Positions 26,641-35,413 of a stretch of 64,000 bases of DNA are shown piece after piece. Each line of letters begins with the position of its first letter. Position 1 is the stretch's first letter. This DNA comes from QHXQ01 sp963788965 (GTDB taxonomy: Bacteria > Acidobacteriota > Blastocatellia > Pyrinomonadales > Pyrinomonadaceae), in NCBI GenBank assembly GCA_963788965.1, contig CAWBIK010000005.1, positions 1,240,001 to 1,304,000 on the forward strand. Reading direction: 5' to 3'. The notes below the pieces were generated by a model. That model saw nothing but the letters and a program-made list of their open reading frames with translations. It did no database searches and was not told the DNA's origin. A program made the translations under genes and the position numbers.

Positions 26641-27177
26641 TTAGCGACCGCCGGTCGCCGTCTTCCGCTTCGGATCGGGCGCACTCGTCGCTTCGGCCTG
26701 CGCCTCGATGGTCTTGGGCGACGCTTGCGCGCTCTCGCCCGCGATCTCAATGCGGCGCGCCTTCACCTCTTCGCGCTTCTGTAGCACGACGCGCAATACG
26801 CCGTTCTTATACTCGGCCACAGCGTTCTCGGCCGAGACGCTCTGCGGCAACGTGAACGCACGCGTAAACGCGCCGTAAGCACGCTCGACGCGATGATAGC
26901 TGTCCGTGTCGTCCTTCTTCTCGAAGCGGCGCTCGCCGCGCAAGGTCAACACATTGTTTTCGACGGTCAACTCGAAGTCCGCGCGGTTCATGCCCGGCAA
27001 CTCGGCTTCGAGTACGATCTGATCCTTGTTCTCGTAGATGTCCACGGCCGGCGTCCAAGCGCCGCGCATCAGCCCCTCGTCGTCGAAAGAGCGGGACAGG
27101 TTGGACGAGAACAGGCGGTTGACTTCGTCTTGCAGCAGACGCAGTTCGCGGAACGGATCGTGACGTGTGATTGACAT
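26641..27177 (-). CDS. Hsp20/alpha-crystallin small heat shock protein
   Basis: A 178-residue small heat shock protein, an ATP-independent holdase. Residues 1-40 are the N-terminal arm (DPFRELRLLQDEVNRLF). The alpha-crystallin domain runs about 40-135: WTPAVDIYENKDQIVLEAEL, PGMNRADFELTVENNVLTL, RGERRFE and the end block AVAEYKNGVLRVVLQKREE. The usual C-terminal IXI motif appears as RRIEIAG. It starts at ATG 27177 with AGGAGG 10 bases upstream and is preceded by a consensus promoter and a HAIR-like operator. First gene of the likely hsp20-clpB-grpE-groEL series. Confidence 0.95.
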   Translation of the reverse strand: MSITRHDPFRELRLLQDEVNRLFSSNLSRSFDDEGLMRGAWTPAVDIYENKDQIVLEAELPGMNRADFELTVENNVLTLRGERRFEKKDDTDSYHRVERAYGAFTRAFTLPQSVSAENAVAEYKNGVLRVVLQKREEVKARRIEIAGESAQASPKTIEAQAEATSAPDPKRKTATGGR

Positions 27178-27285
27178 GATTTGTAGTTCCTCCTCGCAAC
27201 AAAAATTAGGGTCTTTTGTCGGACGCTCACGCCGCCTCTCGAAAGGGCTTAAATTAAGCTGCCGACGGTGGCTGAGCGTGGCTGC

Positions 27286-27315
27286 ATAATAAACATTGAG
27301 TGGGTTTTTGTCAAG
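27286..27315 (-). promoter_or_regulatory. Heat-shock promoter of hsp20 with HAIR-like operator
   Basis: On the minus strand TTGACA (27314-27309), a 17-base spacer and TATTAT (27291-27286) form a near-consensus sigma70 promoter. The bases 27295-27315 read CTTGACA-AAAACCC-ACTCAAT on that strand. This matches the HspR-binding HAIR element (CTTGAGT-N7-ACTCAAG) at 11 of 14 positions with correct spacing, and it overlaps the -35 box and spacer, where a repressor would block polymerase. Confidence 0.7.
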
Positions 27316-27334
27316 TCCCGGCAGCACGCCGCTA

Positions 27335-27355
27335 AGTGCTTGTGTTGCAAGCACT
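27335..27355. promoter_or_regulatory. Palindrome upstream of the hsp20 promoter
   Basis: AGTGCTTG-TGTTG-CAAGCACT: 8-bp perfect arms around 5 bases, 20 bp upstream of the -35 box. It contains the GAGTGCT word of CIRCE, but with the half-sites in the opposite order, so it is not a CIRCE element. An additional operator, or a weak terminator of the upstream gene, is possible. Confidence 0.5.
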
Positions 27356-27385
27356 CAGGCAATCGGTTTGGTAATGAGTTAGAGA

Positions 27386-28822
27386 TCAGTCCATGCCGAA
27401 GAAGCGCCGGATCGAGGACATAATGCCCTCAGATTCTTCTTCGACCGTCTTGGTAGCGGCCGTGGCGTCGAGCGCCGCGCGGCGTTCGGCGATGATGTGG
27501 CTGAGTGATTCGACCAGTTCCGGGTTGGTGTCGAACAAGTGCTTCATCGCCAGATGCCCGATCTCGACCACTTCCGTCTCCTCGACGGCGACGACGCTGG
27601 CCGTGCGCGGCTGGCCCGTGAACAAAGCCATCTCGCCGAAGAAGTTGCCCTCGCACAGCGAGGCGACGGTGCGTTGTTCGCGTCCGTCGTCGCCGGGGAT
27701 GCGTACTTCCACGCGCCCGTGATGGACGACGAACATCGAATCGGCCGCCTCGCCCGTGCGGATGATGACCTCGCCCGGCGCATAGACGTGGCTCTCGGAG
27801 TTGGCGGCGAGGCTGCTCAGTTCGTCGGGCGAGAGCGGGGCGAAGATGTCCACGGCGGCGAGCCGTTCGGAGAGGCCGTCAACGCCGTGCGTGCGCGGCG
27901 GGCGCGGACGCTCGACGTAGAGCGTCTGGGTCGGGTAAGCGAAGTTCAACCCGGCGCGGCGGAAGGCGTACCAGACGCGCTGGCGCACGAGCGCATCCGT
28001 GTCGTTGTAGCGCGCGTAGTTTTCGAGCCAGTACTTGACCTCGTAATCGACGCCGCTGTCGCCCATGTTGCGTATGCGAACAATGGGCGTGATGTCGCGG
28101 TCAACGTTCTCGGCTTCGCGCACCGCTTCGCGGACGACATGGATGACCTTAGCCGGCGAGTCTGTGTAGAGCGCATTGAATAAGACGAGGCGCGCGTTCG
28201 CGTTCTCGCGCGGGCAGACCTCGACGTACTCTTTGGCGATCTGGCTGTTGCTGACCAGCACGAGATGATTCGTGAACGTCCTGATCTTCGCCGCGCGCCA
28301 CGTCACACTCTCGACCACGCCCGTCCACTTGCCCACAGTGATCACGTCGCCCACCTCAAACGGTTTATCGGCGTGCAGCGAGATGCCTGCAAACAAGTTG
28401 CCGAGCGTGTCCTGCAATGCCAGACCGAGGATGACGCCCAACAGGGCCGACCCGGACAACAACGCGCCGAGCGACAGATCGAAGTAGTGCTTCAAGAGCG
28501 AAGCGACGATAAGGACGTAGGCGATGATCGTGAAGATGTCGCGGATGAGGCGCGGCGCTTCCTGGCCCTTGCGTAAGCGAAAGATGAAGCCGAAGACGAA
28601 CTGCCCCAATAGCCGCACGACGAGCAGCATCAGGCTCAGCCACAGCGCGAGTTGGATGAAGACGAGCACGCGCAGGGGCGCGGCCGTGGCCTCTTGGGCC
28701 GACAGCGCGAAGGTCTGCCGCATGGTGAGCGGCTGCGGCGCGAAGGCCGCCACCACGTAGAGCAGCACGGCGAACGCGCCGGTGGCGACGAGCGGGATGA
28801 GCAGTTGTCTGCGGTTGATCAT
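27386..28822 (-). CDS. MscS-type mechanosensitive channel with C-terminal cyclic-nucleotide-binding domain
   Basis: A 478-residue inner-membrane channel. Hydrophobic segments at about 8-28, 50-75, 93-113 and the pore-lining helix near 118-140 (LGALLSGSALLGVILGLALQ) lead into the MscS beta domain (ADKPFEVGDVITVGKWTGVV) and alpha/beta vestibule. Residues about 325-450 form a cNMP-binding domain: VDIFAPLSPDELSSL, YAPGEVIIRTGE and the phosphate cassette FFGEMALFTGQPRTASVVA, which keeps the GE and the Arg that contact cAMP/cGMP. So gating may depend on a cyclic nucleotide as well as tension. Its ATG directly follows the TAA of the NRAMP-like gene. Confidence 0.93.
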   Translation of the reverse strand: MINRRQLLIPLVATGAFAVLLYVVAAFAPQPLTMRQTFALSAQEATAAPLRVLVFIQLALWLSLMLLVVRLLGQFVFGFIFRLRKGQEAPRLIRDIFTIIAYVLIVASLLKHYFDLSLGALLSGSALLGVILGLALQDTLGNLFAGISLHADKPFEVGDVITVGKWTGVVESVTWRAAKIRTFTNHLVLVSNSQIAKEYVEVCPRENANARLVLFNALYTDSPAKVIHVVREAVREAENVDRDITPIVRIRNMGDSGVDYEVKYWLENYARYNDTDALVRQRVWYAFRRAGLNFAYPTQTLYVERPRPPRTHGVDGLSERLAAVDIFAPLSPDELSSLAANSESHVYAPGEVIIRTGEAADSMFVVHHGRVEVRIPGDDGREQRTVASLCEGNFFGEMALFTGQPRTASVVAVEETEVVEIGHLAMKHLFDTNPELVESLSHIIAERRAALDATAATKTVEEESEGIMSSIRRFFGMD

Positions 28823-30142
28823 TTACACAGTCTCTGCGAAGAAGGGCACGACGATAAGCAGCAGCGACAGCACCGAGATGGTCAGCACGGTCAGCCACGC
28901 GACCAGATTATAGAAGCGCCCGTTGGCGTGTGTGCCCATCAACGCGCGGTCGCTCGCCAAACGTGTGATAGCGATCAGCAGCACGGGCAGCAGCAACCCG
29001 TTGATGAACTGTGTGACGATAAGCACGCGTATGAGCGGCAAGCCCGGCAACACGGCGATAAGCGCGCCGACCGCGATCAGAAACGTGAAGATGCCGATGA
29101 AGATCGGCGCTTCACGAAACGAGCGCGACACGCCCTTCTCGAAGCCGAGCGCCTCGCTGATCGAATAGGCCGTGGCCAGCGGCAACACGCCCGCCGCGAG
29201 CATCGACGCGCCGAACAAGCCGACGCCGAACAGCACTTCCGCGTAAGGGCCGGCGAGCGGTGCGAGCGCACGCGCGGCTTCGGCGGCCGATTCAAGTTCG
29301 CCCGTGAAGCCGTGCGCGTGCAAGGTCGCGGCCGTCGAGACGACGATGAAGAAGGCGACGGAGATCGCAAACAACGTCCCCGTCCACACGTCCACGCGCG
29401 TCAGCGGGTAGTCCTCTTTGGTCACGCCCTTTTCGACCACAGACGATTGCACGAAGACCTGCATGTAAGGCGAGATGGTCGTGCCAATGAGCGCCATGAC
29501 CATAAAGAGATAACGCGCATCAAGGCTAAACGTCGGCCGCACCATTGCGCGTGCGACCTCGCCCCACTGCGGACGCGCCAGAAACGCCGACACGATGTAG
29601 CCGAGAAAGACGAGCGACATGACCAGAAAGACGCGCTCGACCCGGCGATAAGAACCTTTGACGACCAGCCACCAGACCACCAAGCCCGCGAGCGGCACGG
29701 TGATGTACTTCGACACGCCGAACAACTCGGTCGCCGCCGCGATGCCGACAAACTCCGAGACAGTCACGCCGCCGTTGGCGACCAGCAGCGCCAGCATCAC
29801 CAACATCGTCCAGCGCACGCCGAACTGTTCGCGGATCAGATCGGCCAGCCCCTTGCCCGTCACCGCGCCCATGCGCGCGCACATCTCTTGAATCAGACCG
29901 AGACTGATCGTGATCGGAATGAACGTCCACAGCAGCCGGTAACCATAGACCGCGCCGGCCGACGAATAGGTCGCAATCCCGCCCGCATCATTCCCCGCGT
30001 TCGCCGCGATCATGCCGGGGCCGATGACGGCCAAATACGCTAACAGCCCGCGCCGCCGCGCCACGGTGCGCCGCACACCGTGCGCCCCACGCCGCAACAG
30101 TCGCCGCCCCGCCGCCCGCACATCTGCGCCCGTCTGCGCCAC
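28823..30142 (-). CDS. NRAMP-related divalent metal transporter with altered metal-site motifs
   Basis: About 440 residues with eleven predicted membrane helices in the LeuT/NRAMP fold. The first helix reads VIGPGMIAANAGNDAGGIAT, where classical Nramp has DPGN; the sixth reads GTTISPYMQVFVQSS, where classical Nramp has the Met-Pro-His metal-ligand motif. Loss of the soft Met ligand argues against a pure Mn/Fe carrier and fits the NRAMP-related magnesium-type subgroup. I take GTG 30142 as start; the frame stays open to 30226 but would overlap the upstream gene. That gene encodes an MgtE-like Mg sensor without a channel, so the two probably form one regulated system. Confidence 0.88.
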   Translation of the reverse strand: MAQTGADVRAAGRRLLRRGAHGVRRTVARRRGLLAYLAVIGPGMIAANAGNDAGGIATYSSAGAVYGYRLLWTFIPITISLGLIQEMCARMGAVTGKGLADLIREQFGVRWTMLVMLALLVANGGVTVSEFVGIAAATELFGVSKYITVPLAGLVVWWLVVKGSYRRVERVFLVMSLVFLGYIVSAFLARPQWGEVARAMVRPTFSLDARYLFMVMALIGTTISPYMQVFVQSSVVEKGVTKEDYPLTRVDVWTGTLFAISVAFFIVVSTAATLHAHGFTGELESAAEAARALAPLAGPYAEVLFGVGLFGASMLAAGVLPLATAYSISEALGFEKGVSRSFREAPIFIGIFTFLIAVGALIAVLPGLPLIRVLIVTQFINGLLLPVLLIAITRLASDRALMGTHANGRFYNLVAWLTVLTISVLSLLLIVVPFFAETV

Positions 30143-30195
30143 TAGCTGGTTCTCCGTCAGACATGATTTAAGTTGCGCAAAGCAAAAATTTAACC

Positions 30196-31431
30196 TTAAA
30201 AGATTTTCGGCAAGCGTTGCCGCCAACCTTTCGGCAGCAGCAACTCCATCGCGTCGTCCACGGTGACGATGCCGGCGATGTCGCCCACGTCATCGATGAC
30301 GGGCAGCGCGAGCAGGTTATATTCCGCGATCTTGTGGGCGACTTCGTTGGCCGCGTCGTCCGGGTGCGCGTGCTGAAACTCTTCGCGCATGACCTCTGCG
30401 AGCGGCGCGTCGGGGTCGGCCAGAATCAGACTGCGCAGGGCGATGACGCCGACGATCTTCCAAGAGCCTTCCGCTTCGACGACGTAGAGGTAATAGATCA
30501 TGTTCGGCGTCTCGGCCATCTCGCGCAGGCGCGCGAGGGCTTCGCCGACCGTCAAGTTTTTCGGCAGCGTGACGAACTCGGTCGTCATCAAGCCGCCCGC
30601 CGTGTCGTCTTCATAAGGCAGCAGCTCGGCCACGTCCGCCTGCTCCTCGCCTTCCATGCGATTGAGCAAGTCTTCGGCCTTGGCTTCGGGCAGATCGCCG
30701 AGCACGTCCGCGGCTTCGTCGGGCGACATCCATTCGAGTATGTCGGCGGCGCGTTCCTCGTCCATGTCGCCGATGATGCGCGCCTGACTCTGTTCGGGCA
30801 TCTCTTCGAGCGTCTCGGCGGCCGTCTCGTCGTCCAACGCCTCGACAATCTCCGCGCCTTGATGAATTGACAGAGCTTCGGCGAGGCGCGCGATCTCGAC
30901 CGGATGCAACCGCGCCAGTTTGTCGCGCGACGACTTCAAACGCACGGTCGCCGCATCGGTCGCCAGATAACCAACGTCGGCCCAGTCGATCACTTCGACC
31001 GTCTTACCGCTGCCCATGAACCCGACCGGCGCGAGCCTGCGCCATAAGCCCTGCAAGCTTACGTCCGCACCCGACACGCGCCACTGGTCGCCCACGTCAA
31101 GCAACTGCACGTCGTTGACGCGCACGACGCGTTTGCCGTCCACGTCGATCAACTGCTTGTCTAACACGTCGCGCGCCAACATCACCTCGCCCTCGCGGCG
31201 CGCGAATGGTCTTAAGTCGAGCGTGTCGGAGTTGAGTTGCACGCCCTGCTCGGACATGCGTGCGACGCGCGCGCGCGACAAATAAAAATCGCGCCGCCCG
31301 AAACGCGCGACCAACCCCGTCACCGGCGGATGATCCTCGCCCAGACGCACGATCACATCCTTGATCGACGCCACGCGCTCGCCCTCCACATCGCGCAGCG
31401 GCCGACCCAAAACTTGCGACAGATACAGCAC
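30196..31431 (-). CDS. MgtE-type magnesium-sensing domain protein with PRC barrel and CBS pair, no channel
   Basis: A soluble 411-residue protein. Residues 1-150 contain two PRC-barrel-like blocks (MLYLSQVLGRPLRDVEGERV and DVLDKQLIDVDGKRVVRVND). About 170-280 is an MgtE N-domain of acidic helical repeats (EALDDETAAETLEEMPEQSQ and EERAADILEWMSPDEAADVL). About 285-405 is a CBS pair (DDTAGGLMTTEFVTLPKNLT; ALPVIDDVGDIAGIVTVDDA). In the MgtE channel these domains bind Mg2+ and gate the pore, but the five channel helices are missing here. The next gene is the NRAMP-related transporter, so this is probably its Mg-sensing subunit. GTG start at 31431. Confidence 0.92.
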   Translation of the reverse strand: MLYLSQVLGRPLRDVEGERVASIKDVIVRLGEDHPPVTGLVARFGRRDFYLSRARVARMSEQGVQLNSDTLDLRPFARREGEVMLARDVLDKQLIDVDGKRVVRVNDVQLLDVGDQWRVSGADVSLQGLWRRLAPVGFMGSGKTVEVIDWADVGYLATDAATVRLKSSRDKLARLHPVEIARLAEALSIHQGAEIVEALDDETAAETLEEMPEQSQARIIGDMDEERAADILEWMSPDEAADVLGDLPEAKAEDLLNRMEGEEQADVAELLPYEDDTAGGLMTTEFVTLPKNLTVGEALARLREMAETPNMIYYLYVVEAEGSWKIVGVIALRSLILADPDAPLAEVMREEFQHAHPDDAANEVAHKIAEYNLLALPVIDDVGDIAGIVTVDDAMELLLPKGWRQRLPKIF

Positions 31432-31482
31432 GACAGCAATATAAAGGCAAAGCCCTTAAAGGTAAAAGCAAAGATGAATCAT

Positions 31483-31537
31483 GAATGATGAATGATGAAT
31501 AAAGATCAAGTTGTCTCTTATTCATCGTTCATCATTC
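31483..31537. repeat. 20-bp palindrome, GAATGATGAATGATGAATAA family
   Basis: Arms 31483-31502 and 31518-31537 match at 19 of 20 positions. The words GAATGATG and TTCATCGTTCATC are repeated in tandem within each arm. It lies upstream of the MgtE-like gene and downstream of the S41 peptidase gene. Confidence 0.88.
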
Positions 31538-31565
31538 CGCCTTCATCATTCCTTCTTCGTGGTTA

Positions 31566-32889
31566 TTAATTGCTCGAACGTGTACGGATGATGTTGAGGG
31601 CGTGCGTGAGAGCCGGGTCGCGGCCGGCGCGTAGGTCTGCACGCGTCGGGGCGCTGATGTCGTCGGGCGTGAGGCCCGTGCCTTCGAGGCGCGTGCCGGC
31701 GGCCGTCGCATAGTCGAGTTCGCTCAGGTCGAGCGCGCCGCCGTCGGGCAGCGTGTGGCGGCGGCGGATGCCGAGCACGCAGCCGCAGGTCTGTTCGCCG
31801 ACGAGTTGCGCGCGCCCGCGTTCGTGCAGCGCCGCCGCAAAGATTTCGGCGGCACTCGCGGTGCGCGTGCTGACGAGCACGACCAGCGGGCCGTTGAAGT
31901 GTGCAACCTCGTCGGCGGCGAGCAGCAGCGCGGCGCGGGTCTGCGGCGCGGAGTTGATCTGACCCGTGCGATCCGTGAAGCGACCCAGCTTTGTGCCTGC
32001 GGGCAGGAAGGCGGAGGCGATGTCGGTCATCGCTTCGGCGTCGCCGCCGCCGTTGTCGCGCAGGTCTATGACCAAAGCGCGCGCGCGGCGCAAGTCAGTG
32101 TGCAGGGCGCGTGTGAATTGCAGCGCGATCTCATGCGTGAACGTGTTGAAGCTGACGACGGCGAACGCGCCCGTGCGCGTGAAGTCGAAGGCAGGCACGC
32201 GCACAGCCCACACGCGCGACAGTTGCACCGTGCGTTCATGTCCGCGCTCGTCCGCAAAGACGGCGTTGACGGTCGTATCGGGCGGGCCATCGAACAGACG
32301 TGAGAGCGCCTCGCGGCGTGCGGCTTGGATACTCGAAGTGCCGGTCGTGTCGGCGCTGCGCCGCGCAAGCAACGCGTTCGCCTCTGCACCGTCAACGCGC
32401 AACAACACGTCGCCCACGCGCACGCCCGCACGCGCCGCCGTCGAGTCGCGCTCGACGCGCGCCACCACGAGCGCGCCCGCCAACTCGCGCAAGCCCACAC
32501 CGACGTTGAGATAGCGCGGATGTTGCCAATCAGCATACTCGCCGGGTGCATAGACGCGCGTGTGTGCGTCGTGCAGCGGCGCGAGCAGACGGCGCAGTAC
32601 GCGCATACAACTCGGCTTGCGTGCGCGCCTCGGCCGCGCTCGCGCGCAAACTCGCGCCCCACGCAGACCAATCCACGCCATTGAGCGCCGGGTCGTAATA
32701 ACGCGCCTGCACCGTCGTCCACACATCATCGAAGATGGCGAGCCGGCCTTCGCGCGTCGCTGTCGTCACGGGCGCACGTGCAACGACGGCAAGCGGCGTG
32801 ATAACAAGCAAGCAAACGAACGCACACACGAACGCACGCGCCAACGCGCGCCGCCTGATCGTTTTTATCTGAGTTTCATGTTGAAGCAT
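31566..32889 (-). CDS. S41-family (C-terminal-processing-type) peptidase, frameshifted
   Basis: About 440 residues in two frames, joined by a one-base indel near 32605 (AELYA to VLRRLLAPLHDAHTRVY). A signal peptide (ARAFVCAFVCLLVITPLAVV) predicts export. A PDZ domain (VGLRELAGALVVARVERDST) precedes the tail-specific-protease fold: LVIDLRDNGGGDAEAM, LVVLVSTRTASAAEIFAAAL with the nucleophile Ser in SAAE, and VGEQTCGCVLG. CtpA-type enzymes have a catalytic Lys in this last block (TxGK); here a Cys stands there, so the general base must come from elsewhere or activity is altered. Start ATG 32889. Confidence 0.85.
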
Positions 32890-32920
32890 CACATGAGAGT
32901 TGATCTTACATTGCGTCCTG

Positions 32921-32980
32921 CTTTGCGTCTTTGCGTGAGACTTATCTTCATCAGTAATTAACTCACGCAAAGGCGCAAAG
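32921..32980. repeat. 19-bp palindrome, CTTTGCGTCTTTGCGTGAG family
   Basis: Arms 32921-32939 and 32962-32980 match at 18 of 19 positions. The repeated words are TTTGCGT and ACGCAAAG. I know this word family from many unrelated high-GC bacteria, where it is often mistranslated as a protein end. It lies just upstream of the S41 peptidase start. Confidence 0.88.
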
Positions 32981-33005
32981 GAAGATCGCGGGCATGATCT
33001 CTATC

Positions 33006-33917
33006 TTACTTCGATGGCTTGCGGAAGTTATAGCGCAGCAGCGCGCGCATGGGGATGGGCGTGCCGTCGCGCAGGGCGGGGAAGAAGTGCATCTGGCGCA
33101 CGGTTGCCACGACCGCTTCGTTCAAACCATAGCCGGCCCAACGCACGATCTCGATCTCGCCGACCTCGCCCGCCGCGTCGATCTCGACGAGCACATCAAC
33201 GGTCGCCTCGACTGACATGCGCGCGGCCGTGTCCGGGTAAGCGGGCTGCATGCGGCGATAAGGGCGCGGTGCGCGCAGGCGCGCGGCGTCAGGACTGTCC
33301 GCCGCAGGCACGTCCGCGATGATGGGCGTGTCGCGCGCAAGTGCCGACAGACGCTCGGCGCGTTCTGCTTCACGTTTGGCGTTGACGAGTTCGACGTAGC
33401 GCGGGGCACGGCGGCTCAACTCCGCGAGCAGCGCCCGTTCGGCTTCTTGCGCGGTCGCGGCTTCGGCCGTGGACTGTTCCCACAGGAGCAGCCGGCCCGT
33501 GCGCGCGCTGACGAGAAAGAGCGAAGCATAAGCTTCGTAATAATCAGCACGCTCGAAGGCGGAGCGGCGCACGGTCTGCGCGTCGCCCGCGACGAGGAAG
33601 TCGCAGCCGATAGCCGCGCCGAGGTCGCGCGCTTCTTCAAGCGACAGGTTGAGCGAGTCTGCGTAGCCCACGCCGCGCGCCGCCGCACGCGCCTGCGCCC
33701 GTGGGACAAGACCGAACTCGGCCGGGCGTGCCGCTAATGCCTGCGTCAACAGATCGGCCACGCGCTCGGCCGTCTGCGTCTCGCCAAGATCAAGCACGGC
33801 GACGAGGGCGGGGCGCACACTCGCCGCAGGCGCGACGGTGAAACATAAAAGCAAACACGCGCACGGCAGCAGACGACGAGCGAGCCGTGCTCTTAAGTGC
33901 AGACGAAGAAGCGGCAA
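33006..33917 (-). CDS. TonB-family protein with N-terminal CsgG/FlgO-like domain
   Basis: A 303-residue exported protein. After a signal peptide (ARRLLPCACLLLCFTVAP) residues about 37-165 resemble the CsgG/FlgO/TolB-N fold (PALVAVLDLGETQTAERVAD, GAAIGCDFLVAGDAQT). The last 80 residues are a TonB C-terminal domain: YRRMQPAYPDTAARMSVEAT, VDVLVEIDAAGEVGEIEIVR and MHFFPALRDGTPIPMRALLR. It lacks the long Pro-rich spanner of classical TonB, so it may be a periplasmic adaptor rather than an energy transducer. It lies near the large TonB-dependent receptor at 35496-39330. TTG start at 33917. Confidence 0.85.
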   Translation of the reverse strand: MPLLRLHLRARLARRLLPCACLLLCFTVAPAASVRPALVAVLDLGETQTAERVADLLTQALAARPAEFGLVPRAQARAAARGVGYADSLNLSLEEARDLGAAIGCDFLVAGDAQTVRRSAFERADYYEAYASLFLVSARTGRLLLWEQSTAEAATAQEAERALLAELSRRAPRYVELVNAKREAERAERLSALARDTPIIADVPAADSPDAARLRAPRPYRRMQPAYPDTAARMSVEATVDVLVEIDAAGEVGEIEIVRWAGYGLNEAVVATVRQMHFFPALRDGTPIPMRALLRYNFRKPSK

Positions 33918-33967
33918 CGTTGTGTAACGCGATCATATGTGCGGTTGTTGAGTTGCTAACGAAACGA

Positions 33968-35285
33968 TCAAGCGCCGCTTTCGACCGTGACGTGCGCGGG
34001 CGCGGCGGTGTCGTGATAGAGCGCGTAGATGTCATCTTTGACTTCGGGCGGGAAGCAGACGCGGTGCAGTTCGTAGCGTTGCAGCCCGCGCACGGCTTCG
34101 CTGACTTCGCTGATCTCGCGCACGCGCGGGCGCGCGTAGCCGTCCTCGACGTAGATGCGCGCCTTCGGTTCGGCCCGCGCCGCGATAGTAATTATAGTAA
34201 GGCACGTCGCCCGCATGATCTTCGATGAAGTAATAGTCGGGCGCGAAGCCTGCGCGCGCGACAACGGCGCGCGCGTTGGCGAGAAAGTCGGCGCGCTCGG
34301 TTTCGGGCATGTCGAGATCGATGGCTTTGAAGAGACGGCGCGCGATGAAGCGCGTGCTTAGATCACGTAAGACGGGATCGTCGCTGCGCCGCCATTGCTT
34401 GAGATGAAACAGCACGTCGGAGTCGTCCATCTCCAAGTGGTCGGCGACGGTGAGCGGTTCGCGGCGGAGCATCTTGGCAAAGGCCGTATCGGGCGCGCAC
34501 CACACGTCCGTGCCTGCGGCGACGAGTTCGAGCGCGCGCCTGAAGGTCGAGCGCAAGACGGCTTCGGCCGAGCGCAGCGTGCGATGAAAATAGACCTGCC
34601 GGAACATATAGTAACGCGCCTGCAAGTATTCCTCGACAGCATAGATGCCGCGCGCTTCGACGTAGATGCGATCCGCCGTCTCGTCCACCGCCAGCGCGTT
34701 GATGATCCATTCCAGATCATAAAGACCATACTTCGCGCCGGTCATCAACGAATCGCGCAATAGATAGTCCATGCGATCCACGTCCAACTGCGACGACACC
34801 AGTTGCGCGAGCCATGCGGGTTGAAAGCGACCTTCGATAATGTCGGCCACGCGGCGCGGCAACTCCGGCGCGTAAGCACGCAGCACGCGGTTGAGTTCCG
34901 TTGCTTCGTCGCAGACGATGCGTGCGGTCCAGTGTTCGTGATGAAAGCCGAGGACGTTCTCCATGACGTGTGAGAACGAGCCGTGCCCAACGTCGTGCAA
35001 GAGGGCGGCGGCGCGCGCGGCGGCGCGATCCGCTTCCGCGATGTGATAGCGTTCGCTCAAACGATCCAGCACGCGCGTGATCAGATGCAGCGCACCGAGC
35101 GAGTGGGTGAAGCGCGAATGCTCCGCGCCTTGATACGTGTAGAGCGCGAGGCCGAGTTGCTTGATGCGGCGCAGGCGTTGAAACTCCGGCGCGTCGATCA
35201 GATCGATGAGCAGTCGCCCTTCGCGCGTGTCCGTGCGCAGGCGAATGATGTTGTGGACGGGGTCGCGATAGATACGCTCACTCAC
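33968..35285 (-). CDS. HD-domain phosphohydrolase (frameshifted)
   Basis: About 438 residues of the SAMHD1/dGTPase-like HD family. Conserved: ERIYRDPVHNIIRL at the N-terminus, IKQLGLALYTYQGAEHSRFT with the first His, LLHDVGHGSFSHVMEN with the HD metal pair and third His, and SSQLDVDRMDYLLRDS with the last Asp. It hydrolyses (d)NTPs or related phosphates in the cytoplasm; the substrate is not known. Reading shifts at a CCC run (34174-34176), after which the C-terminal part KARIYVEDGYARPRVREI continues in the next frame. Start GTG 35285 gives the conserved MSERIYRDP. The frame upstream of it is repeat sequence. Confidence 0.88.
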
Positions 35286-35332
35286 GCGGCCGAGTCTAGC
35301 ATAAGGAATTGCGGAATGCGGACATGAGGGAA

Positions 35333-35413
35333 TGCGGAATGCGGATTTCGGATTGCGGATTAACAGAGCGACATGTCGCTCGTTAATCCGCAATCTGAAA
35401 TCCGCATTCCGCA
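35333..35413. repeat. 39-bp palindrome, GGAATGCGGATTGCGGAT family
   Basis: The longest of these elements: 35333-35372 pairs with 35375-35413 with one mismatch and one bulged base, and only two unpaired bases at the tip. The words GGAATGCGG, GGATTTCGG and GGATTGCGG are arranged in tandem. A partial third copy (GCGGAATGCGGAC) precedes it at 35310. It lies between the HD gene start and the terminator of the receptor gene. Confidence 0.93.

Noticed and set aside
27335..27355. CIRCE element (HrcA site) upstream of hsp20
   Set aside because: The arms contain GAGTGCT but in the reverse order and with a 5-base instead of 9-base centre. Listed only as an unidentified dyad.
32890..32970. Extension of the S41 protein to an ATG at 32970
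   Set aside because: The extra residues (HAKTQSRTQ type) are the translation of the CGCAAAG palindrome; the signal peptide begins after ATG 32889.
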